Below are positions 35,723 to 43,816 of a stretch of 51,494 nucleotides of DNA, piece by piece (position 1 is the stretch's first letter; each line of letters opens with the position of its first letter). Below the pieces are notes generated by a model. That model worked only from the letters and a program-made list of their open reading frames with translations, was not told the origin of the DNA and did no database searches. This DNA is from an uncultured Eubacterium sp. GTDB taxonomy: Bacteria > Bacillota > Clostridia > Lachnospirales > Lachnospiraceae. Location of the stretch: the NCBI GenBank assembly GCA_947384955.1, contig CANDJC010000016.1, positions 1-51,494 of the forward strand, in the 5' to 3' direction. A program made the position numbers and the translations under genes.

Positions 35723-35747
35723 CTGCCAGACATGAAATGCCTGACAG
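35723..35747 (-). terminator. Intrinsic terminator after the sulfotransferase gene
   Basis: On the minus strand CTGTCAGGC pairs with GTCTGGCAG (nine pairs including two G-U) around a seven-base loop, followed by TCTCTTTCTGTTTT. It closes the acyltransferase-to-sulfotransferase operon. Confidence 0.72.
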
Positions 35748-35754
35748 CCTTTGA

Positions 35755-36879
35755 TTAACTATTTTTATGCCCTATCGCAAGAAACAGTTTTTTCTTTAAG
35801 CCCTGCTCATTCAGATTCTTTTTAACCGCTTTCTTCTTCCCCTCCAGTTCTTCAATCCTGTTTAAAAGCATGCGGTTTTCTTCCACCAGCTGCATGCAGC
35901 AGGCCCCTACAAAACGAATCAGGTCATCCTGCATATAGGGATTTTCTTTCTCCCATTTCGGAATATCCTTCCATCCGGCCTCAAACAGCGGCTCGCCGTT
36001 AAAATACAGTTCTGACACCTGCTCGTTTTCTTCCCGGTGCTGCTGCAGAAATGTTTCCGCTTCTTCTTTGGAAAACATTTCGCACGGATATTCTTTTCCC
36101 GACAAGTCCGCATAAGAGAGCAGCGCCCGTCTGAAAAAGCTGTGATAAACCGGCGTCATTTCCGGCATTCCGTTCAGCACGCGCTGGATTTCATGCGTAT
36201 TCCCGGAAAGCCTTGTGTTGCGTTCGGACTGCTCGATGCGGTATTCATCGGTCAGCTGAAGCCCGACTGCGTCCAGAAAGTCCGCATACACAGAGCCGTT
36301 TTTAAAACGCTTTGGTTCAAAACGCCTTACGATAATATTTTTCTCGCCCCAGAATGCAGCTATCTTTTTCAGATGTGTCGCATAATTCATCTTGTTAATA
36401 TATACCAGGTCTTTGACATATTCGTCCCACGGCTTGTCTGCTCCGTTTCCGATGCCGCTTTTTACCATCTGGTTCCAACCCGAAATCAGATACGTATCCT
36501 GTCTTCTTAAATATACAATCACCTTCACTTTAAATCCGGCCTCTTTTGCTTCTGCCTTTAAGGCCCTCCACATATTGATGCGCTGTTCATAAACAGACGA
36601 CCAGATTCCTTCATCGGAAAGTATGATATTCTGATATTTGTCAAACAGCTCCCGGATGCGGTCCATGCCTTCCCGAAACCTGCCGCTGTTTTTGTCTGAT
36701 GCTTCTGCAATCAGAAAATGAGCATTCCTTCTTTCCGATACGTCTTTATATGAATATGGAAACAGCGGGTAGCAATACCCCTTTTGATTCAGCACTTCCT
36801 GATTATCGATACAGAAGCTCTGAATAGCCGTTGTTCCCGTTTTTGTCGTGCCAATATGCACATAAAGCGTTTTTTTCAT
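35755..36879 (-). CDS. PAPS-dependent sulfotransferase
   Basis: About 374 residues. The N-terminus TLYVHIGTTKTGTTAIQ carries the P-loop-like 5'-phosphosulfate binding motif (TKTGTT), and VIVYLRRQDTYLISGWNQM near residue 117-135 carries the Arg/Ser of the 3'-phosphate site. A C-terminal coiled segment (ENRMLLNRIEELEGKKK) follows. The APS kinase gene 38 bases upstream would provide PAPS. The likely acceptor is a cell-surface glycan or lipid. The ATG at 36879 was chosen; the frame could extend to a TTG six codons earlier. Confidence 0.85.
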   Translation of the reverse strand: MKKTLYVHIGTTKTGTTAIQSFCIDNQEVLNQKGYCYPLFPYSYKDVSERRNAHFLIAEASDKNSGRFREGMDRIRELFDKYQNIILSDEGIWSSVYEQRINMWRALKAEAKEAGFKVKVIVYLRRQDTYLISGWNQMVKSGIGNGADKPWDEYVKDLVYINKMNYATHLKKIAAFWGEKNIIVRRFEPKRFKNGSVYADFLDAVGLQLTDEYRIEQSERNTRLSGNTHEIQRVLNGMPEMTPVYHSFFRRALLSYADLSGKEYPCEMFSKEEAETFLQQHREENEQVSELYFNGEPLFEAGWKDIPKWEKENPYMQDDLIRFVGACCMQLVEENRMLLNRIEELEGKKKAVKKNLNEQGLKKKLFLAIGHKNS

Positions 36880-36917
36880 CCCCAGTATCCCTCTCAAAAT
36901 ATATTTTTACATATGTT

Positions 36918-37517
36918 TTAATATCCAAGCGCCGCCGCCAGTTCTGCCACACATGCTTCGACACTTTTCCCGCTGGTGTCTGTCACGGCCTGCGGATGCA
37001 GCGGCGCTTCGTAAACACTTGTGATTCCCGTGAATTCTGCAATTTCACCTTTTCTTGCCGCCTGATACAGCCCTTTGACATCCCGTCTCTCGCATTCTTC
37101 TAACGGCGTGCTTACGTAAACCTCCAAAAAGCAGTCTCCGATAATCCGGCGCGCTTCTTCCCTGTCTTTTCGAAACGGCGATATAAAAGAGGTCAGCACA
37201 ATCAGTCCCGCATCGTTCATCAGCTTAGCGGTTTCGGCAATCCGGCGGATATTTTCAACACGGTCTTTTTCGGAAAATCCAAGGTCCCGGTTCAGTCCCA
37301 GGCGCACATTATCGCCGTCCAGCAGCATCGTATGCTTTCCCTTCGCTGCCAGATACTTTTCCAGCGCATTTGCAAGCGTTGACTTTCCTGACCCGGAGAG
37401 TCCGGTAAACCATATGACAGCTGCCTTCTGCCCCATCTGCTCTTCCCTGTATCCGCGGGTAATGTCCATTTGATGCCATGTCAGGTTTCGTTCTTTACTG
37501 ACTGTCTGATTCTCCAC
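36918..37517 (-). CDS. cysC: Adenylylsulfate (APS) kinase
   Basis: About 199 residues, the usual CysC size: WHQMDITRGYREEQMG at the start, WFTGLSGSGKSTLANAL with the Walker A loop near residue 35, LLDGDNVRLGLNRDLGFS, ISPFRKDREEAR and FLEVYVSTPLEECERRDVKG. It phosphorylates APS to PAPS. A GTG at 37517 with GAGGAGG eight bases upstream is preferred to the longer TTG/ATG starts that overlap the kinase gene before it. No ATP sulfurylase gene is in the window. Its pairing with a sulfotransferase points to sulfation rather than sulfur assimilation. Confidence 0.93.
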   Translation of the reverse strand: MENQTVSKERNLTWHQMDITRGYREEQMGQKAAVIWFTGLSGSGKSTLANALEKYLAAKGKHTMLLDGDNVRLGLNRDLGFSEKDRVENIRRIAETAKLMNDAGLIVLTSFISPFRKDREEARRIIGDCFLEVYVSTPLEECERRDVKGLYQAARKGEIAEFTGITSVYEAPLHPQAVTDTSGKSVEACVAELAAALGY

Positions 37518-37554
37518 TGTATCTTCCTCCTCTTTTCCAGCCCGGGTATTTTCT

Positions 37555-38940
37555 TTATCCCGCGGCAGTCTCATCCGGCTCTGTGCCGCTCTCATTTTCA
37601 ACAGGCAGCAGCAGCGTAAATTTACTGCCCTGCGAAAGCCTGCTTTCTGCCAGCACCGTACCGCCGTGTTTTTGTGCGATTTTCATTGTCAGCGGGAGCC
37701 CCAGGCCGAATCCCTGTGAATTCCTGGATTTATCTGTTTTATAAAAACGCTTGAAAATATGCGGCATGTCTTCTTCGGATATTCCGGGCCCGTGGTCTTT
37801 TACGGATACATATACCATACCGTCCCGCTCTCCCGTCTCCACTTCTACAACGCAGGACTCTTCGCTGTATTTTACCGCATTGGTTACCAGATTCTGTATC
37901 GCAATCATCACAAGGCCGATATCTCCCAAAGTACGCGCCGCAGACAGATGCATCTGCAGCTTGAGCGTGTCGCCGGATTCTAACTGCAGGTCTTCGCACA
38001 CGGACTGTACCAGCTCCGGCAGGTCTATCTCTTCTTTTTGAATTTCCGCACGGCCATAATCAAGCCTGGACAGTTCTAAAAGCCTTGATATCATCGCGCT
38101 CACTTTTAAGGCCTGACGCTCAATCACCTCAAACGCTTCCTGATATTCCTCCCTGCTGACATTTTTTCCATGGGCATACTGGCACTGTGCCGTCATAACC
38201 GCAACCGGTGTGCGCAGCTCATGAGCCACATCCGAAGTAAACTGCTCCTGCTGGCGGAATGTGTCTTCTAAGCGGTCTAACATCCGGTTATTCGCCTGGG
38301 CAAGCACCGACAGCTCGTAAAATCTGCCATGGTATTCCATCCGGCTGGACATGTTCCGGTTCTGTCCGACTGACTCTGCCGTGCGGCACATCTCCCTGAG
38401 CGAGCTGGAAATACGCCTTGACAGCAGTATTCCTCCCGCAATGGCCGTGCAGAATACAGCCAGAATACTCAGATAGGCAAGATATTCCAGTGTCTGGTAA
38501 CGGCTGTACGTATCGGATTTGCGCACAATTGCCCTCAGATACACTCTTGTACTTTTTCCAACATATTTACGCATGTCCCGGATATAGAAACGCTCCCCGT
38601 TTTCTGAAATCTGCTGCATTCTTTTCGGGTGCAGTTTAATATCGTCCGGGCATCCTTTAGGGTATTCCCCCAGGACCAGTTTTCCTTTTTCGTCCAGTAT
38701 CAGAAAATGAATGTCTCCGTTTTTCCTGACAAATTCTTCGTCATACACAATCTGCCCGCTGTCATTTACGGAGACGCCTTTCAGATTCTGATACACTTCC
38801 CGTTCCAGATTTCTCCTGATGTCGTATTCCACAGCCTCATTCGCCAGTATATGCACAAATACAAACATTGCCGCAGCCATCACTGCAAATACAGCCGTCA
38901 GAAGCTTTAGGATATGGTGCCCGATTGTTACCTGTTTTAT
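37555..38940 (-). CDS. Sensor histidine kinase, probable ATA start
   Basis: Two membrane segments, one at the very N-terminus and one near residue 160-180, flank an external sensor domain. HAMP-like region, FTSDVAHELRTPVAVM (phospho-His), then NLVTNAVKYS, DHGPGISEEDMP and GFGLGLPLT (ATP-binding) follow. The first ordinary start, GTG at 38883, has no ribosome site and would cut the first membrane helix in half. The frame stays open to an ATA at 38940 that overlaps the regulator stop as ATAA, with AAGG eight bases before it; this gives about 461 residues. The start is inferred; the protein from 38883 on is certain. Confidence 0.82.
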   Translation of the reverse strand: MKQVTIGHHILKLLTAVFAVMAAAMFVFVHILANEAVEYDIRRNLEREVYQNLKGVSVNDSGQIVYDEEFVRKNGDIHFLILDEKGKLVLGEYPKGCPDDIKLHPKRMQQISENGERFYIRDMRKYVGKSTRVYLRAIVRKSDTYSRYQTLEYLAYLSILAVFCTAIAGGILLSRRISSSLREMCRTAESVGQNRNMSSRMEYHGRFYELSVLAQANNRMLDRLEDTFRQQEQFTSDVAHELRTPVAVMTAQCQYAHGKNVSREEYQEAFEVIERQALKVSAMISRLLELSRLDYGRAEIQKEEIDLPELVQSVCEDLQLESGDTLKLQMHLSAARTLGDIGLVMIAIQNLVTNAVKYSEESCVVEVETGERDGMVYVSVKDHGPGISEEDMPHIFKRFYKTDKSRNSQGFGLGLPLTMKIAQKHGGTVLAESRLSQGSKFTLLLPVENESGTEPDETAAG

Positions 38941-39611
38941 TCCTGCGGCCTTAATACATACCCCACCCCTCTGATTGTCTGTATCAGTTTTGTTTCATAC
39001 GGGTCATCGATTTTTTTGCGCAGATAGCGGATATACACATCAATTACATTCGAATAGCTGTCATGGTCCATGTCCCAGATATTTGCCTCTATCTGCTCCC
39101 TGGACACTACAATATTCTGGTTGCGGATTAAATAAAGCAGCACAGAAAACTCTTTCGGCGAAAGGCTGATGCTGTCATTTCCGCGCTTTACCGTATGTTC
39201 GTTACAGTCCACTGTCAGTTCTCCGCAGCGGTAAATGTTTTCACGCACGCCGGCCTTTTTACGTGTCATGGCCCGTACCCTCGCAGACAGCTCCTGAAAC
39301 GCAAACGGCTTTATCATATAATCATCCGCTCCGATATCCAGTCCCTCTACGATATCTTCAATATGGCTGCGTGCAGAAAGAAACAGCACCGGAGTCTGGA
39401 CTCCCTGCGTACGCGCCTTTTTTAAAACCTCAAAGCCATTCATTTTAGGCAGCATAATATCTAACACTGCCCCGTCATACTCCTCCATCGTCAGGTAATC
39501 ATAAGCGCTTTCTCCGTCATAGCACGAATCTACTAAATATCCTTCTGACTCCAGCTCTTTTTTAATAATGCGGTTCATATCCTTTTCATCTTCTACGACC
39601 AGTATCTTCAT
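38937..39611 (-). CDS. OmpR/PhoB family response regulator
   Basis: The 224-residue regulator has a receiver domain (VVEDEKDMN at residue 5-13, phospho-Asp in GAVLDIMLPKMNG near residue 51, KPFAFQELSARVRA) and a winged-helix DNA-binding domain (LSPKEFSVLLYLIRNQN, then VDVYIRYLRKKID and IRGVGYVL). It lies between the acyltransferase gene and its partner kinase in one operon, so it may control surface modification. Targets unknown. Confidence 0.95.
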   Translation of the reverse strand: MKILVVEDEKDMNRIIKKELESEGYLVDSCYDGESAYDYLTMEEYDGAVLDIMLPKMNGFEVLKKARTQGVQTPVLFLSARSHIEDIVEGLDIGADDYMIKPFAFQELSARVRAMTRKKAGVRENIYRCGELTVDCNEHTVKRGNDSISLSPKEFSVLLYLIRNQNIVVSREQIEANIWDMDHDSYSNVIDVYIRYLRKKIDDPYETKLIQTIRGVGYVLRPQE

Positions 39612-39631
39612 TTCACTGCTCCTTAGTCCTT

Positions 39632-40726
39632 TTATTCATCTTCCAGCAGCATCCTGCGGCACACTGCAAAAAATCCCGGCGCTATTTTGCGAAAAGCGGC
39701 TGCTGTCAGATAGATAACAGCTGTCGTACACAGTGTCGCAAGTACATATTTCGGATAAAGCATAGCATAAGTCTGCCCCGGATATATCCGTACAAGCGCA
39801 TGGCTCCAGTAATTGTGTGCCAGATAAATCGGAAAACTGATTTTTCCAAGAAAGTATACCAGCGGTTTATTAAAAAATGATGAAAAAAGGCTCTTGCCGC
39901 TGAAGGTCACGACAACCCCGGCTGCAAAAAGCAGCAGCATAACGAAATCCATCTGGGAGCCTTTATGCTCATAAGACCACGCAATTACCCCCAGATAACA
40001 AAACAGCTCCAGCATTGTCAAAAGCGTCCTGGCCAGCTTTGACAGCCTCAGTTTTATGATGTTCTGGCAGATACCCCAGCAGATTACGCCCATGCACAGT
40101 TCCCCGACTGCCCGCAGCCAGCCCTTATAACAGAACCCGAGCCAGTCCGTAGGCCCCCGCAGGTCCCCGACGTTTTTTGAAAGATATCCTAACGAGGCAA
40201 TCGCCAGTATCGGCGCCCATACATTGAGAAAGACATCTCTGTTTTTGAAAAATAAAGGCACTAACACCAGCATCGCTAACAGCATGGCCGATATATACCA
40301 CGCTGCGGGATTTGCCTTAAATCCTTCCAGGCCGGACTCCCTTAAAAAGAACATGTCCCATACGCCTGTCATCAGGTCTTTGACCAGAGAGGCGGGCGTT
40401 ACATTTTTCTTTGCAATATGCTGTACTACAAACCCGATTCCCCATGCAATGAAAATCTCCGGGCACAGCCCCCTGATTTTGTGCAGCATAAAAATGCGGC
40501 TGTCTCTGCCTGTCTGGATATCGTCTTCCCGATAGCGGGAAATCGACGCCGCCATTAAATAGCCGGATACGAGAAAAAAGAATTCTACCGCAATGGCTGC
40601 GCCGACAAACGGGGTCGTTTTGATTTTGGTCAGATTCGAAGAATGGAACTGTACGACCATAATCGAAAAGATGAATTTCCAAAAGTCAATTGCGCCGTTA
40701 CGGGTCTTTACTTGTCTGTCTGCCAT
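39632..40726 (-). CDS. Acyltransferase family 3 (OafA/NeuD-like membrane acyltransferase)
   Basis: The 364-residue protein has about ten membrane segments. The N-terminus NGAIDFWKFIFSIMVVQFHSS carries the conserved His of the first helix, followed by FFLVSGYLMA near residue 50-59, and KISFPIYLAHNYW near residue 301-313, all typical of acyltransferase 3 proteins that O-acylate surface polysaccharides or peptidoglycan. AGGAG lies ten bases before the ATG. It is first in the operon with the two-component system, APS kinase and sulfotransferase. Confidence 0.9.
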   Translation of the reverse strand: MADRQVKTRNGAIDFWKFIFSIMVVQFHSSNLTKIKTTPFVGAAIAVEFFFLVSGYLMAASISRYREDDIQTGRDSRIFMLHKIRGLCPEIFIAWGIGFVVQHIAKKNVTPASLVKDLMTGVWDMFFLRESGLEGFKANPAAWYISAMLLAMLVLVPLFFKNRDVFLNVWAPILAIASLGYLSKNVGDLRGPTDWLGFCYKGWLRAVGELCMGVICWGICQNIIKLRLSKLARTLLTMLELFCYLGVIAWSYEHKGSQMDFVMLLLFAAGVVVTFSGKSLFSSFFNKPLVYFLGKISFPIYLAHNYWSHALVRIYPGQTYAMLYPKYVLATLCTTAVIYLTAAAFRKIAPGFFAVCRRMLLEDE

Positions 40727-40862
40727 GGTCTGTATTCTCCTTATTACTTTAGTATGGAGGCATTATAGCAAAAAAATATGCAGTCCGCAATGATTACTTA
40801 CGAACTGCTTTTGAATTCGCTATTCCTACATGATTATGACGGTTCAGACACAGAGGGATACT

Positions 40863-40881
40863 GGCTCCGCGGACGCCGGGA
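40863..40881 (+). repeat. Partial repeat copy E
   Basis: GGCTCCGCGGACGCCGGGA matches the outer flank shared by copy D and the right arm of the main element (reverse of 41222-41237), then diverges. Confidence 0.6.
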
Positions 40882-40984
40882 GATGGGATTTGCGCGGTCT
40901 TCCTGCGGCAGTTTACTGCCCGTTTGTTTGTCTAAAAATTCAGCACAGCACTTGCGCTTCTTCATGTAAAACCTGTGAAAACCA

Positions 40985-41225
40985 GCCGGGTGACGGGAAG
41001 ATGCACCGGCTTCCTGTGACATTGGAGGAATGTTTAGAATCCCTTAGCTTTCTGCCGCGATAACCAGGCGGCGAAGCCGAAGCGGCACCGGTAGCTGCTG
41101 GCAGAAGGCCGGGGCGAATAGGTGCCGCGTCCCGTCCGGGGCCAATGCGTAAATGCAGAATGCTTAGGGATTCTTAACATTCCGGAGCCGCCACAGGAAG
41201 CCGGTGCATCTTCCCGTCACCCGGC
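40985..41225. mobile_element. MITE-like palindromic element
   Basis: Two 64-base arms in inverted orientation (40985-41048 and 41162-41225) match at roughly 55 of 64 positions and surround a 113-base GC-rich centre that itself can fold (TTCTGCC near 41049 with GGCAGAA near 41100). No reading frame of note. The arm core GGGTGACGGGAAGATGCAC occurs again at 32091-32111 and 51455-51474. Structure and dispersal fit a non-autonomous transposable element or a repeated structured RNA. No clear target-site duplication was seen. Confidence 0.75.
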
Positions 41226-41279
41226 GTCCGCGAAGCCATCATCCCCCTATCTTCCGCCCCTTCTTAACCATTCTGTTTC

Positions 41280-41843
41280 TTAGAGATGCACAAATTCAGT
41301 TCTTTTATTCACGATTTCCAGAAAATCCTGTTTCACCGTTTCATATTTAGAAGCGTCTCTTAAAACAGCCGACGGATGATAGACTGCCGTCAGAGCACAG
41401 TCTTTCCTGTATGTCCAGGTGCCGTGCTGTCTGGTAATCCTAAAATCCGGCGAAATAATACGCTGTGCGGCGACACGTCCGAGGCAGACAATGATTTTGG
41501 GCTTTAATAAAAACGTTTCATATTTTAAATACGGAAAACACGCTTCTTTTTCATCTTCCTTTGGGTCGCGGTTGCCGGGAGGATGACATTTTAAAATATT
41601 GGTAATATAAATCTCTTCCCTGCTCAGTCCGCAGTCCCGCAGAAGGTTATCTAAAATCTCCCCGGAACGCCCGACAAACGGTATTCCCTTTTCATCTTCC
41701 TGCCCGCCCGGTGCTTCGGCTATCAACATGATGTCTGCCTCATGATTTCCGCGCCCCATAACCGGAAGATGCCTGGTCCGGCTGAGGGGACAGGCGGTGC
41801 AGGCTGAAATGTGCTGTTCAATGTCTTTCCATGTATACTGCAT
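41280..41843 (-). CDS. Family 4 (Fe-S) uracil-DNA glycosylase
   Basis: The 187-residue protein has ACTACPLSRTRHLPVMGRGN with two cysteines of the Fe-S cluster near residue 15-18, IAEAPGGQEDEKGIPFVGRSG near residue 42-62 (active-site GE/APG motif), ITNILKCHPPGNRDP and a final AVYHPSAVLRD. This is the family-4 UDG pattern. It removes uracil from DNA. The start is the ATG at 41843. No operon partner. Confidence 0.93.
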   Translation of the reverse strand: MQYTWKDIEQHISACTACPLSRTRHLPVMGRGNHEADIMLIAEAPGGQEDEKGIPFVGRSGEILDNLLRDCGLSREEIYITNILKCHPPGNRDPKEDEKEACFPYLKYETFLLKPKIIVCLGRVAAQRIISPDFRITRQHGTWTYRKDCALTAVYHPSAVLRDASKYETVKQDFLEIVNKRTEFVHL

Positions 41844-41907
41844 AAAATTCTCCTTGTTAAATGAAGCTGTAACTCTTGTGCCTGATTCCTTTCAGGCTGC
41901 TGTCTTT

Positions 41908-43626
41908 TCATAATACGAATACCGCTCTGCAGCTTTTCGCACAGCATGCAATGCCGCATTGTATGATTTGATTCATTCCGTCTAAACGCAGCTGCTGCAC
42001 ATATCCTGCCGTATTTATCTGTTTCAGCGCTTTTTGGCATCCCGCATCCAGATTTCCGTTTTCTGCATATTTCACCTCTATTACAATCCCAGTCTTTTCT
42101 GCAAATATTTCTATCAGAATATCCGCATACCCTCTGCCGCTTTCTCTGTTTGAGACAGTTTTCCAGTCCTCTTTATACCGAAGCAGTCCCAGCAGAAAAC
42201 CATGGTAAAAGCTTTCTTTCCATTCACTGCGAACGGCTGTATCTCTTACACTTATCGTCTCATTCAGGTACTGCTCAAAGATTTCCTGCACCTTCTGCCC
42301 GTCAGCATTTCGGAATGCCTCACAAAAGAGGCTCAGACGCTCGCTGTTTTCTCTGGCCTTATTCTGCATCCAGACCCGTATCTGCTTCATAAAAATATTG
42401 TGAATTTCCCTGTTCGGAATGGCTAAACGGCGCATATTCCCCTCAGCTTCTCCGCGCTGCGTCAGATATCCGGCAGTAAAAAGGATGCTCCATATATTTT
42501 CAATATCGTCATACAGCTCCTGATAAGTCAGCTCTTCACTGACAACTTTTAAAACAGTTTCCCCGGCTATCAGACGTTCAATTTCATCCCTTGTGGCAGG
42601 CGATGCCTTTTCAAGAAGCTTCTTTATGATGTCGTTGCTGCTTGTATTTGACCAGTAATCCTGCGGCGGAAGGGAGCGTTTTACCAAAAGCCTGCTTACA
42701 TAGCTGACAGCATCCCACGGGCAATATACCTGTGCATCTCCAAAATGATATCCGTCATACCACTCTTTTATCATGCTGTATTTATCATCTAATTGATAAT
42801 AAGAGAGCATTTTTTTTACTTCATCATCGGTAAATCCAAAACTGGCAGCACATTCAGAATCTGATATGGAAAAAACTTTCAGGTTATTCAGCCCTGTAAA
42901 AATACTTTCCTTCGATACCCGCAGACATCCGGTCAAAACTGCAAAATACAGGCTGTCATTCGTTTTCAGTGCCTGTTCAAACATACTGCGCACCAGCATC
43001 AGCATCTGGTCATAATATCCATAATCTGCTGCTTTTGCCAGAGGCACATCGTACTCATCGATTAAAATAATTGTCCTGGTGTTATAATGCTTTGCAAGCA
43101 GCACGGATAAAAGCTTCAGGCTTCCCATCAAAGCTGCCTGTGAAATGGCATAAACGCCCTGGCCGCCAGTATCGACAGTAATCAGCTGCCTGTACAGCTC
43201 CTTTTCTTCTTTTGTGATTTTATCACTGTCTAAAAGGTCATAAAACCGCAGCGCTTCATTGCCAACAGCCGCACACATTAAAGAACGCGCAGTCTGGTAA
43301 TCCGTCCCGCTTACATCCTTTAGGCTGATGGACACAACCGGATATGCGGCCATATATTTTTCACACAGCGCTGTGTCTTTCGAAATCGAAAGCCCGTCAA
43401 AAACAGATTTTTTACTCCCGATTTCAAAAAAACACTTGAGCATCCCCATATTCAGCGATTTTCCAAAGCGGCGGGGACGCGTAAACAGATTTACCTTTCC
43501 CCGGCGGCAGAGCAGTTCTCTGATAAAATCAGTTTTATCAACATAATAATAATTCTCGGTACAGATTTCTTCAAAATTCTCAATGCCGACGGGAAGCATT
43601 TTCATTTCTAAATCACACATCCGCAT
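41908..43626 (-). CDS. AAA-ATPase-like / PD-(D/E)XK nuclease protein 1
   Basis: The 572-residue protein has YYVDKTDFIRELL near residue 27-39, FTRPRRFGKSLNMGML (Walker A variant) near residue 49, ILIDEYDVPL (Walker B) near residue 186, and a C-terminal nuclease domain with GRGYADILIEI and TGIVIEVKYAENG (D...ExK) near residue 510-535. This is the PF09820/PF08011 build common in Clostridia and Bacteroidetes, of unknown role, often many copies per genome. AAGGAG lies five bases before the ATG. A distant paralog is divergently placed at 43817. Confidence 0.9.
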   Translation of the reverse strand: MRMCDLEMKMLPVGIENFEEICTENYYYVDKTDFIRELLCRRGKVNLFTRPRRFGKSLNMGMLKCFFEIGSKKSVFDGLSISKDTALCEKYMAAYPVVSISLKDVSGTDYQTARSLMCAAVGNEALRFYDLLDSDKITKEEKELYRQLITVDTGGQGVYAISQAALMGSLKLLSVLLAKHYNTRTIILIDEYDVPLAKAADYGYYDQMLMLVRSMFEQALKTNDSLYFAVLTGCLRVSKESIFTGLNNLKVFSISDSECAASFGFTDDEVKKMLSYYQLDDKYSMIKEWYDGYHFGDAQVYCPWDAVSYVSRLLVKRSLPPQDYWSNTSSNDIIKKLLEKASPATRDEIERLIAGETVLKVVSEELTYQELYDDIENIWSILFTAGYLTQRGEAEGNMRRLAIPNREIHNIFMKQIRVWMQNKARENSERLSLFCEAFRNADGQKVQEIFEQYLNETISVRDTAVRSEWKESFYHGFLLGLLRYKEDWKTVSNRESGRGYADILIEIFAEKTGIVIEVKYAENGNLDAGCQKALKQINTAGYVQQLRLDGMNQIIQCGIACCAKSCRAVFVL

Positions 43627-43816
43627 GATGCTCCTTTTTATGAGATATTCTTTTCTGAAGCAGTGTCTTTATCGTAACACATTTTGAACTGTTTTGCATT
43701 CCGTTTTTACTTCAATTTTCTCTTTCGTAAAAATCATTTTACACTGTCTCCCTATCCATGCTATACTATTGTTAAAACAGGCGCCGCACAGCCCCGTATT
43801 TGAAAAGGAGATGCCC
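43627..43816. other. Divergent intergenic region between the two AAA-ATPase genes
   Basis: 190 bases. TTGTTAAAACAGG near 43769 and CTATACTAT near 43761 suggest a plus-strand promoter region. No operator recognised. Confidence 0.35.

Larger units (their letters stand above)
40727..41279. other. 553-bp intergenic region with repeat element
   Basis: No gene found. It holds the 241-bp palindromic element (40985-41225), a partial repeat copy at 40863-40881 and flanking GC-rich DNA. It separates the acyltransferase operon from the uracil-DNA glycosylase gene. Confidence 0.8.

Noticed and set aside
43694-43816. 41-codon N-terminal extension of the second AAA-ATPase
   Set aside because: A strong ribosome site lies just before the ATG at 43817 and the paralog starts near the same place.
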